The translations under genes and the position numbers were made by a program. A model generated the notes under the pieces. It saw only the letters and a program-made list of their open reading frames with translations, did no database searches and had not been told where the DNA came from. A DNA stretch of 6,468 nucleotides from JAGOBX01 sp017999075 [NCBI: Candidatus Babelota bacterium] (lineage in GTDB: Bacteria > JAGOBX01): assembly GCA_017999075.1 (NCBI GenBank), contig JAGOBX010000206.1, forward strand, positions 1 through 6,468, read 5' to 3'. Shown one piece after another: positions 1 through 5,860 of the stretch. The stretch's first letter is position 1. Every line of letters starts with the position of its first letter.

Positions 1-201
1 TTTGCCGGTTCTGTTTTAATAGAAAAAGTTTTTGAAATACCGGGAATGGGATTACTTGCGCTTGACGCTATAACGAGCAGGGATTATAATGTATTCATGG
101 GAATAATAGTTATACAGTCATTTTTAGGGTTAGTGGGAAATATCATATCTGATTTTTGTTATGTATGGATTGATCCCAGAATTTCATTTGATAAATCTTA
201 A
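1..201 (+). CDS. yejB: Peptide ABC transporter permease, YejB/OppB type (C-terminal 66 residues only)
   Basis: The reading frame is open from the first base and stops with TAA at 199-201, so only the last 66 residues are visible; the start lies outside the window. What is seen is the end of a binding-protein-dependent transport permease: the typical [17 protein letters not shown] segment, then SRDYNVFMG, a last hydrophobic helix (about residues 32-55 of the fragment) and the closing motif DPRISF. The SRDY..(M)G and DPRI(D/S)F signatures match my recollection of E. coli YejB and of OppB/DppB permeases generally. The product would be one of two inner-membrane subunits forming the translocation pore of a peptide importer, pairing with the YejE-like permease 35 bases downstream. 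The YejB assignment, rather than plain OppB, leans on that clearly YejE-like neighbour. The substrate is not known. Confidence 0.9.
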   Translation, partial: FAGSVLIEKVFEIPGMGLLALDAITSRDYNVFMGIIVIQSFLGLVGNIISDFCYVWIDPRISFDKS

Positions 202-236
202 ACTTAAAGATAAATATTTTAAAGATTTAGAATAAT

Positions 237-1877
237 ATGAATAAATTTAAAAAAGTTAAACGCGCTTATTATTCACTTTTAATTATTGCAGGATTATATT
301 TTGTAAGTTTGTTTTCTGAATTTATAGCAAATGATAATCCTTTGATAATGAGGTTTGGTGGAAAATATTATTTTCCGGTAATAAAATTTTATCCTGAAAA
401 TAAGTTTATACCTTCAGGCAATAAAACAAGAGTAGATTATAAAAAATTGAAAAAATCAGAAGCTTTCAAAAAAGATAAAACTAATTTTATGCTGTTTCCA
501 ATCATTCCTTACGGACCGAATGAAATAGAAGACACTGAACACGGCTTGTCAAAAAACATAGATATTTCCCTGAAAAAAATGAATCTTGTTTTCGGCAGCG
601 TCAGGATAGATCAATTTTGCAGAATTCTAAAAATAGAAGATAATATAACTGAAATTTTTGAAAATTCAGAAGAAAAATTGTTTAATATGGATTTAAAAGA
701 GTTATTGGATAAGAATTCGGCAGAAATTATGAAAGAATTGATAAAAAATAGATATGAAGGGAAAATATCAAATTCTGTTACACTAAATGGAACTACACAT
801 AAAGGAAAATCAATAATTTTGAAGTTATCAACATTTTCCGGGGGTGAAATTTCAGGTTCAGGAATTAAGGTAAGAATCAGCGAAGGCGGTTCAGATGATT
901 TTTCAACAGCTAAAATTTCAATTGATAGTAAATTGAAAATTTTAAAGTTTAACTCTAAATTTGCTGAATTTATTGGAGTGAAAAATATAAATTTTTTTGT
1001 TGATTTTAATAAACTTATTGATTTGAGCAGAATTTCAAATAAATCTGAACTGCTGAATTTAATCACAAAAAAAATGTTGTCTAATAATATTGAAACTGAA
1101 AAAATAAAAATTACAGTTAATAAGAATTTAAACGAATATGATGAATTTGAATTGTATGCATTTAAGGAAAAAATGAAGTTTCCGTATAAACCCACAACAA
1201 ATCATCTGTTTGGAATAGATGATACAGGCAGAGACATATTCGCAAGGTTATTATATGGATTCCGTATATCAATGTCATTTGCTTTGATTTTATCAGTATC
1301 TGCTATGTTTGTTGGAATTATTGTCGGCGGAATTCAGGGGTACGCAGGAGGATTGGTTGATATATCGTTTCAGCGGTTTACGGAAATTTGGTCAGCTATT
1401 CCGTTTTTATATGTAATAATTTTATTAGGAGATTTGTTCGGGAAAGGTTTTAATTTGCTGCTTGTATGTTATGCGATTTTTAATTGGATAGGAATTTCTT
1501 ATTATATCCGTGGAGAATTTTTGAGATTAAAAAAATTTCAGTTTGTTGAAGCTGCAAAATCTTTAGGTTTACCTTGGTATAAAATAATTTTCAGGCATAT
1601 TCTTCCCAATTCTTTAACTCCGGTTGTAACTTTTTTCCCGTTTAGTCTGATGAGTGCGATAGTCTCGTTATCTGCTTTGGATTATTTGGGTTATGGCTTG
1701 CCTGCTCCAACTCCGAGCTGGGGTGAATTGCTTGGTCAGGCTCAATCACACAGGGATGCCTGGTGGCTTATTATATATCCTGCGGCATCTTTATTTTTTA
1801 CTATGCTTCTTACTGTTTTTATTGGAGAAGGAGTAAGAGACGTTTTTGATACAAGAAAAAAAATAAAATATGAATGA
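237..1877 (+). CDS. yejE: Peptide ABC transporter permease, YejE/OppC type, with a large extracytoplasmic insert
   Basis: This is the second pore subunit of the importer, 546 residues long. Residues 1-31 hold a basic N-terminus and TM1 followed by SEFIAND. Residues 39-96 (RFGGKYYFPVI..., FPIIPYGPNE) match the YejE-type N-terminal region. Residues 322-333 (NHLFGIDDTGRD) resume the family pattern HxLGTDxxGRD. The membrane core runs from about 340 to 535. It contains the cytoplasmic EAA loop at 438-457 (E438 A A ... G444 ... I455 L P457), which contacts the ATPases, and ends with GEGVRDVFD. E. coli YejE is about 340 residues; the excess is an insert of roughly residues 98-313 that looks like two PAS-like domains (separate entry). 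The start is the only Met before the TM1 region; no clear Shine-Dalgarno precedes it. It lies 35 bases after yejB, and its end overlaps the next gene by 8 bases, so the operon is probably translationally coupled. Confidence 0.93.
   Translation: MNKFKKVKRAYYSLLIIAGLYFVSLFSEFIANDNPLIMRFGGKYYFPVIKFYPENKFIPSGNKTRVDYKKLKKSEAFKKDKTNFMLFPIIPYGPNEIEDTEHGLSKNIDISLKKMNLVFGSVRIDQFCRILKIEDNITEIFENSEEKLFNMDLKELLDKNSAEIMKELIKNRYEGKISNSVTLNGTTHKGKSIILKLSTFSGGEISGSGIKVRISEGGSDDFSTAKISIDSKLKILKFNSKFAEFIGVKNINFFVDFNKLIDLSRISNKSELLNLITKKMLSNNIETEKIKITVNKNLNEYDEFELYAFKEKMKFPYKPTTNHLFGIDDTGRDIFARLLYGFRISMSFALILSVSAMFVGIIVGGIQGYAGGLVDISFQRFTEIWSAIPFLYVIILLGDLFGKGFNLLLVCYAIFNWIGISYYIRGEFLRLKKFQFVEAAKSLGLPWYKIIFRHILPNSLTPVVTFFPFSLMSAIVSLSALDYLGYGLPAPTPSWGELLGQAQSHRDAWWLIIYPAASLFFTMLLTVFIGEGVRDVFDTRKKIKYE
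528..1175 (+). other. In-frame insert in the YejE-like permease, possibly two tandem PAS-like domains
   Basis: This covers about residues 98-313 of the permease. Standard YejE/OppC proteins go almost directly from the FPIIPYGPNE-like segment to the HxLGTDxxGRD segment, so this is additional sequence. The first unit (about 115-214) reads like a PAS domain: a strand with RID-x-x-x-RIL (123-131), a helix with ITEIF and SEEKLF, DLKELLD (152-158), then NRYEGK (171-176) and a KGKSIILKLS strand (189-198). The second unit (about 224-310) repeats the plan: AKISIDSKLKILKFN (225-239), a helix with FAEFIGV, a DFNKLIDLS segment, and terminal strands ending FELYAF. It lies after TM1, so on the family topology it is outside the cytoplasmic membrane. 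No heme- or flavin-binding signature is evident. The fold is assigned by eye only; the insertion itself is certain from length and flanking motifs. Confidence 0.55.
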
Positions 1878-2856
1878 TATGGAAAAGAATGATTTGTTGA
1901 AAATAAATAATCTTTCAATAGATTTTTATACTGATTCAGGTGTAATTCCTGCAGTTGATAAAATTTCTTTAGAAATTGGAAAAGGTGAAATTATAGGATT
2001 GGCTGGAGAATCAGGATGCGGAAAATCTGTTACGGCGTTAAGCATACTAAACTTGATTCCTAAACCTGCCGGAAAAATTGTTTCAGGCGAAATATTATTT
2101 AAAAACACAGATATTTTAAAAATGAATATTTCCGACCTGCGTAAGATAAGAGGAAATGAAATAAGTATGATATTTCAAGAACCTATGACGAGTTTATCGC
2201 CATTGCAGAAAATAAATAAACAGCTTATTGAAGGTTTGAAAATACATAATCCAGGACTTGAAAATAAAAAAGCTTTTGAGATTGCAAAATACTGGTTGAA
2301 TAAAGTAGGAATTCAGGATGTTGATAAAAGATTATATTCATATCCTTTTGAATTATCAGGAGGTATGCGCCAGAGAGTTATGATAGCTATGGCAATGCTT
2401 ATGAAACCTTCTCTTCTGATTGCCGATGAACCTACTACAGCGCTTGACGTTACTATTCAATCTCAGATTCTTGATTTAATAATTGAAATGCAGGAAGAAA
2501 CGAAAATGTCGGTTTTGCTGATAACTCATGATTTTCCTGTGATTGCAGAAGTATGTCAAAAAGTTATAATTATGTATGCCGGAAAAATAATTGAAGTTGC
2601 GGATGTGAAAAAACTTTTTGCGGTCCCATTTCACCCTTATACTGCCGGTTTGATAAAATCAATCCCGAAAATAAATTCTGAATTAAAACGGAACCTTTAC
2701 AGCATTCCTGGATATGTTCCTTCTCCAGCTGATTATCCTGCCGGATGCAGATTTTATCCGCGCTGCAGCGCAGCGATGGATGTATGTAAAAATAAGGAAC
2801 CTGAGCTTAAAACAATTGATTCGAGGCAGGTGGCGTGTTTTTTGTATGGGAACTAA
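1870..2856 (+). CDS. oppD: Peptide ABC transporter ATP-binding protein, OppD/DppD type
   Basis: This is a cytoplasmic ATPase subunit, 328 residues, the usual length for OppD/DppD. Visible motifs: Walker A GESGCGKS at 46-53, Q-loop Gln103 in [13 protein letters not shown] signature LSGGMRQR at 162-169, Walker B LLIADE at 182-187, D-loop ALD at 191-193 and H-loop His220. The NBD is therefore complete. The C-terminal oligopeptide-transporter extension contains HPYTAGL (255-261) and four cysteines, C293, C299, C306 and C323. In related DppD proteins this arrangement binds an iron-sulfur cluster. The start at 1870 overlaps the permease stop (ATGAATGA); a second Met at 1879 is possible and would only remove three residues. 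The protein should pair with the OppF-type ATPase just downstream. OppD rather than DppD is a family-level name; the substrate cannot be read from the sequence. Confidence 0.94.
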   Translation: MNDMEKNDLLKINNLSIDFYTDSGVIPAVDKISLEIGKGEIIGLAGESGCGKSVTALSILNLIPKPAGKIVSGEILFKNTDILKMNISDLRKIRGNEISMIFQEPMTSLSPLQKINKQLIEGLKIHNPGLENKKAFEIAKYWLNKVGIQDVDKRLYSYPFELSGGMRQRVMIAMAMLMKPSLLIADEPTTALDVTIQSQILDLIIEMQEETKMSVLLITHDFPVIAEVCQKVIIMYAGKIIEVADVKKLFAVPFHPYTAGLIKSIPKINSELKRNLYSIPGYVPSPADYPAGCRFYPRCSAAMDVCKNKEPELKTIDSRQVACFLYGN

Positions 2857-3835
2857 TAATGATATGAATAATAATATAATAATAAAAATTGATAATTTGT
2901 CAAAATATTTTCCGGTAAACTCAGGGTTATTTAGTTTTTCAAAAAAAATAGTTAAAGCTGTGGATAATGTCAGTTTGGGAATTTATAAGGGAGAAACTTT
3001 TGCGTTAGTCGGTGAATCAGGTTCAGGTAAAACAACATTGGGAAGATGTCTTGTTTTTCTGGAATCTATAAATTCCGGAAAAATATTGTTTAATGGAGAA
3101 GATATTTCAAGACTTGATTCATCAGGATTAAAAACTTTCCGTAAAAAAATGCAGATAATATTTCAAGATCCTTTTTCTTCTCTTAATCCGAGAATTAAAA
3201 TATCGGATATTGTCACAGAAGGTCTGATAGAACATGATATTATATCAAAAAAAAATAAAATTGAAATTGCCGGGCATTTGCTTGAATCTGTGGGACTTGA
3301 TTATAAATATATGGACAGATATCCTCATGAGTTTTCCGGAGGACAAAGGCAGCGTATAAACATAGCCAGAGCTATAGCTATGAATCCGGAATTCATTGTT
3401 TGTGATGAACCTGTGTCTGCTCTTGATATGTCTGTAAGGACGCAAATTTTAAATTTAATGCTTGATTTGAAATCAAAACTAAATTTATCTTATTTATTCA
3501 TTTCTCATGATATGTCTGTTGTATATAATATCGCGGACAGGGCAGCAGTAATGTATGGAGGCAGAATACTTGAATTAGGATGCGTCGATAATATTTTTGC
3601 AGAACCTTTGCATCCGTATACGGAATTATTGATTTCTTCTATTCCTAAACCAGATCCTGAATTAAAAAAAAATAAGATTGCTGTTGACGAAAATTATTAT
3701 ATTCCTGATTCTGGGTGTAAATTTTTTCCACGATGCAAATATTGTACTGACCAATGCAAAAATTCTACGCCTCAATTATTTGAAATAACACCGGGTCATT
3801 TCAGTGCATGTTATTTGAATCTGAATAAAAAATAA
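2846..3835 (+). CDS. oppF: Peptide ABC transporter ATP-binding protein, OppF/DppF type
   Basis: This is the second ATPase of the importer, 329 residues from this start. Motifs: Walker A GESGSGKT at 56-63, Q-loop Gln107 in FQDPFSSLNPR, signature FSGGQRQR at 163-170, Walker B with FIVCDE at 183-188, D-loop ALD at 192-194 and H-loop His221. The substitution GQRQR and the SSLNPR stretch are typical of the F-type subunit. The C-terminal extension has HPYTELL and cysteines C291, C297, C300, C304 and C322, again suggesting an iron-sulfur site. The frame is open further upstream, to an ATG at 2714, but that part lies inside the oppD coding sequence and does not resemble the family. The likely start is ATG 2846 (11-base overlap with oppD, AGGTGG at 2828-2833 upstream) or ATG 2864 (7 bases after the oppD stop). 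In E. coli YejF the two ATPase halves are fused; here they are separate. Confidence 0.92.
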   Translation: MGTNNDMNNNIIIKIDNLSKYFPVNSGLFSFSKKIVKAVDNVSLGIYKGETFALVGESGSGKTTLGRCLVFLESINSGKILFNGEDISRLDSSGLKTFRKKMQIIFQDPFSSLNPRIKISDIVTEGLIEHDIISKKNKIEIAGHLLESVGLDYKYMDRYPHEFSGGQRQRINIARAIAMNPEFIVCDEPVSALDMSVRTQILNLMLDLKSKLNLSYLFISHDMSVVYNIADRAAVMYGGRILELGCVDNIFAEPLHPYTELLISSIPKPDPELKKNKIAVDENYYIPDSGCKFFPRCKYCTDQCKNSTPQLFEITPGHFSACYLNLNKK

Positions 3836-3856
3836 AAATGTAATCTGAATAAAAAA
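3818..3856 (+). repeat. 15-bp direct repeat with 24-bp period at the 3' end of oppF
   Basis: The sequence AATCTGAATAAAAAA occurs exactly at 3818-3832 and again at 3842-3856. The first copy encodes the last codons of oppF (N-L-N-K-K region) and runs into the stop codon; the second lies in the short convergent intergenic gap. This looks like a small tandem duplication that copied the gene end. The left arm of the weak hairpin at 3848-3867 lies within the second copy. Confidence 0.75.
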
Positions 3857-3867
3857 CGTATTTTATT
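3848..3867. terminator. Weak A/T-only hairpin between convergent genes, possible bidirectional terminator
   Basis: AATAAAA at 3848-3854 and TTTTATT at 3861-3867 are perfect inverted repeats around a six-base AACGTA loop. On the plus strand the right arm runs into a T-rich stretch (to 3876, interrupted by one C); on the minus strand the left arm continues into further A/T sequence. The position, between the ends of oppF and the convergent exported-protein gene, suits a shared terminator, and the right arm overlaps the stop codon of the minus-strand gene. The stem contains no G-C pair, so it may be too weak to act. In such AT-rich DNA a chance match is quite possible. Confidence 0.3.
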
Positions 3868-4756
3868 TTTCTTTTTGCAGAGTAAATTTCATCATATCTA
3901 CAGCTGCAGAAATAAGTTCCATTAAACCCTTATCGTATTTTTCCATATCAACAGCCCCTTTTTCTTCTCCGGAAATATCAATAAGGTTTACCATAGGTTT
4001 TTTTATTTTGAATATTGTTTCGTTTTGTCTGTGGAAAGAATATGACATTTTTTTATTTCCTTCAAACCCAACTTCTATGCCTCGTAAATCTGCAAATAAT
4101 ACAATGTCTAATGATTTAAGAACAGGCGCTCCTTTTTTTCCTTTGTCAATGTAAAAAGAAATTTTCATTGCTGCATTTGCTTTTGCATCATTAGTTAATT
4201 CCGCTAAGCGGCCTGCTAATTTTATGGCTTTAAAAGGATTTGTAGGGAATAACCCGAGATTTTCAGCTGAAACTTTTATTCCTTTTTTTGTAACTCCGTC
4301 ACTTAAAATGCTTCCGGTATAACCTTTTGTAGTTTTTTCAAAATCAAGTTCCAGTGATTTGTAACGTTCAAGAGAAGTAAGGTTTTCTTTAGGAACTACC
4401 TGAAAACCGTTTTCTTCAAAAACATTTTTTATCATATCGTAAAAACGGTTTATGACTGAATTATAATATTCATTTCCAAGGTGTATTGTTGAAGTTTTAG
4501 TTGATATTGTTCCTGTTGTCCTTTGAGAAAAAACGCTGCTTGTAACTTCTTTGCTTTGTAAAAATTCGCCTGCGCATTCTACAATAACTATATTGCTGAC
4601 ATTCCATTTTTTTAAATCGCTGAAATTATTATCTGTTAATTTTCCGGATATTTTTTCGATGTCTTTGAAATCATTGGCATCGTATTCATAATCGCCGGCA
4701 TAAATAATTGAATTAATTAAAATAAAACATAAAATTAATAACGCTGTTTTTTTCAT
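3863..4756 (-). CDS. Exported protein of unknown function with Sec signal peptide
   Basis: I do not recognise this protein with certainty. It has 297 residues from the chosen start. Residues 1-20 form a Sec signal peptide (MKK, then a hydrophobic core ending SIIYA) with a likely signal peptidase I site after Ala20; Cys10 is not in a lipobox, so it is probably not a lipoprotein. The mature part has a strand NIVIVECAGEF (55-65), a Ser/Thr-rich stretch (72-90), a long helix (about 97-117) followed by GFQVVPKENLTSLE, and a C-terminal helix near 275-293. That order, strand then long helix then a short strand with a conserved-looking loop, recalls CsgG/LpoB-like periplasmic proteins, but this is a weak inference. 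The frame has an upstream ATG at 4762, but GGAGG (4763-4767) abuts it with no spacing and sits six bases before ATG 4756, so 4756 is preferred. It is a single gene, convergent with oppF and divergent from exbB. Confidence 0.85.
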   Translation of the reverse strand: MKKTALLILCFILINSIIYAGDYEYDANDFKDIEKISGKLTDNNFSDLKKWNVSNIVIVECAGEFLQSKEVTSSVFSQRTTGTISTKTSTIHLGNEYYNSVINRFYDMIKNVFEENGFQVVPKENLTSLERYKSLELDFEKTTKGYTGSILSDGVTKKGIKVSAENLGLFPTNPFKAIKLAGRLAELTNDAKANAAMKISFYIDKGKKGAPVLKSLDIVLFADLRGIEVGFEGNKKMSYSFHRQNETIFKIKKPMVNLIDISGEEKGAVDMEKYDKGLMELISAAVDMMKFTLQKEK

Positions 4757-4762
4757 AAACAT

Positions 4763-4767
4763 CCTCC
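4763..4767 (-). promoter_or_regulatory. Shine-Dalgarno GGAGG that decides the start of the exported protein
   Basis: Read on the minus strand, GGAGG is followed at once by ATG (4762-4760), TTT, then ATG (4756-4754). Ribosome-binding geometry favours the second ATG, six bases away, and the resulting N-terminus MKKTALLIL is a classic signal-peptide start. It is the strongest ribosome-binding site in the window; most plus-strand genes have little or none. Confidence 0.8.
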
Positions 4768-4787
4768 GAATGAAATATATTTTTTGA

Positions 4788-4816
4788 ATTATATAAAATA
4801 AGTGAAAAATTGTCTA
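4788..4816 (-). promoter_or_regulatory. Sigma70-like promoter for the exported protein gene
   Basis: On the minus strand, TAGACA (4816-4811, five of six matches to TTGACA) is followed after exactly 17 bases by a perfect TATAAT (4793-4788). Transcription would start near 4781, giving a leader of about 25 bases that contains the GGAGG ribosome-binding site. The agreement of spacing, both boxes and leader length makes this convincing despite the AT-rich background. Confidence 0.7.
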
Positions 4817-4854
4817 CGGATTTAAAATTATTTTTTAATTTGCCGATTTTGAAT

Positions 4855-4884
4855 TTGACAAAATAATCACAATAAAAATATTAA
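4855..4884 (+). promoter_or_regulatory. Candidate sigma70-like promoter for exbB-exbD-tonB
   Basis: A perfect TTGACA at 4855-4860 is followed after 18 bases by TATTAA at 4879-4884 (four of six matches to TATAAT). This would give a leader of roughly 70 bases before exbB. A perfect TATAAT also occurs at 4906-4911 but has no recognisable -35 at the right distance; it could be an alternative -10. I see no convincing Fur box or other operator, although an eight-base palindrome AATGCATT lies at 4883-4890, overlapping the -10. Confidence 0.5.
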
Positions 4885-4958
4885 TGCATTTTTCGAGTAG
4901 TTAAATATAATATATTAGGTTTTAATTTTTTTTTAAAATAATTTAATGATTTAAGTTT

Positions 4959-5420
4959 ATGCGTGATTATTTCATTTATTTAAAAGAATATTATTTCAAT
5001 TCCGGAATAATAACTTTTTTTTTGTTTTTATTATCGTTAACCCTTACGTTTTTGATTATTTTGAAATACAATTTTTTTAGAAAAATTAATTCTGTATCAA
5101 TAAATAATATTGAAAATATTAAATTTCTTTCGTCTGATTTTTCGGATTGTTTAAAAAATAAAGATAAATATCTTAATATTATAAATACTCTTGTTATTAT
5201 TGCTCCTTTATTGGGATTGTTAGGAACTGTAACAGGTATGATTACGACTTTTGAAATAATGACAGATTCCGGAACCTCTAATATATCTGCATTTGCTGAA
5301 GGGATAAAAGAATCTTTATTTACCACTGAAATCGGATTGATAATTGCAATTCCGGGATATTTTTTTTCACGCAGGTTACATAAAAAAGCTGGAGCGCTTA
5401 AGAATCAGGTGAAATTATGA
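4959..5420 (+). CDS. exbB: ExbB-like proton-channel protein of the TonB system (short form)
   Basis: This is an inner-membrane MotA/TolQ/ExbB-family protein of 153 residues. It has three membrane segments: TM1 about 17-37, TM2 about 74-98 with the family motif PLLGLLGTVTGM (83-94), and TM3 about 122-137 with TTEIGLIIAIPG. GIKES..FTTEIGL (115-127) matches GIAEALLATAIGL of E. coli ExbB, so E118 and T123 would correspond to the functionally important E176 and T181 there. With ExbD it would form the proton-driven motor that energises TonB. It is much shorter than E. coli ExbB (244 residues): the cytoplasmic loop is about 35 residues and the C-terminal tail about 16. Short ExbBs of this size are known in other bacteria. 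No clear Shine-Dalgarno precedes ATG 4959. TolQ is the alternative, but the ExbD and TonB neighbours favour ExbB. Confidence 0.88.
   Translation: MRDYFIYLKEYYFNSGIITFFLFLLSLTLTFLIILKYNFFRKINSVSINNIENIKFLSSDFSDCLKNKDKYLNIINTLVIIAPLLGLLGTVTGMITTFEIMTDSGTSNISAFAEGIKESLFTTEIGLIIAIPGYFFSRRLHKKAGALKNQVKL
5407..5411 (+). promoter_or_regulatory. Ribosome-binding site of exbD within the end of exbB
   Basis: AGGTG lies five bases before ATG 5417. The exbD start overlaps the exbB stop as ATGA, so this site supports the start and points to coupled translation of the two subunits. Confidence 0.65.
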
Positions 5421-5833
5421 TTAAAATAGAAAGAAAAAAAAATAAATATACATCTGAAGGAATAAATATAGCTCCGCTTATAGACATGATTTTTATATTA
5501 TTGCTTTTTTTTGTTGTTAATGCGGCTTTTTTTAATGAATCTGGCTTAGATATAAATAAACCATCTGCGCAAAATTCATCTCAATTGGAAAAAAACAGCA
5601 TTGTGATATATGTTACTCAGGATGAGAGGATTATTATATCTAACCGTCAGATAGAATTGCTTTCTTTATCAGGTTCAGTAAAAAACGAACTTAATGAAAA
5701 AAACGGGTGTGAATCAGTTATAATAATTCCTGATAAATCAGTTCAATCAGGGTTACTTATAAGGATTATGGATGAATGTAAAACTGCTGGAATAAAAAAC
5801 ATCAGTGTTGCAACTGAAAAGCATAACGACTGA
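5417..5833 (+). CDS. exbD: ExbD-like biopolymer transport protein of the TonB system
   Basis: This 138-residue protein has the normal length and plan for ExbD/TolR: a basic cytoplasmic N-terminus (1-15), one membrane helix (about 18-40) and a periplasmic domain. The helix carries the motif INIAPLIDMIFILLLFFVV with Asp23, equivalent to the essential proton-pathway Asp25 of E. coli ExbD. The C-terminal domain has the usual IIPDKSVQSG...IMDECKTAGIKNISVAT pattern, seen at about 102-134. It would sit inside the ExbB oligomer and pass proton-motive energy to TonB. Its start overlaps the exbB stop by ATGA, and tonB begins 27 bases after its end, so the three form one operon. TolR is the alternative, less likely next to tonB. 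Confidence 0.92.
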   Translation: MIKIERKKNKYTSEGINIAPLIDMIFILLLFFVVNAAFFNESGLDINKPSAQNSSQLEKNSIVIYVTQDERIIISNRQIELLSLSGSVKNELNEKNGCESVIIIPDKSVQSGLLIRIMDECKTAGIKNISVATEKHND

Positions 5834-5860
5834 TTTTTTTATGTTAAAAAAATAAAATAT

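Noticed and set aside
611-1195. Long open frame on the minus strand inside the permease insert
   Set aside because: It lies wholly antisense to a well-supported gene, is very rich in Ser, Phe, Ile and Leu as expected from the complement of AT-rich coding DNA, and has no recognisable domain.
2714-2845. Upstream extension of oppF to an earlier ATG
   Set aside because: The extra 44 codons fall inside oppD in another frame and do not resemble the OppF N-terminus; ATG 2846 or 2864 fits the family and the operon spacing.
4757-4762. ATG 4762 as the start of the exported protein
   Set aside because: The GGAGG ribosome-binding site touches this ATG with no spacer, while ATG 4756 is at the correct distance and gives a standard signal peptide.
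5841-5855. ATG at 5841 as the tonB start
   Set aside because: This frame stops at 5853 after four codons and is not in frame with tonB.
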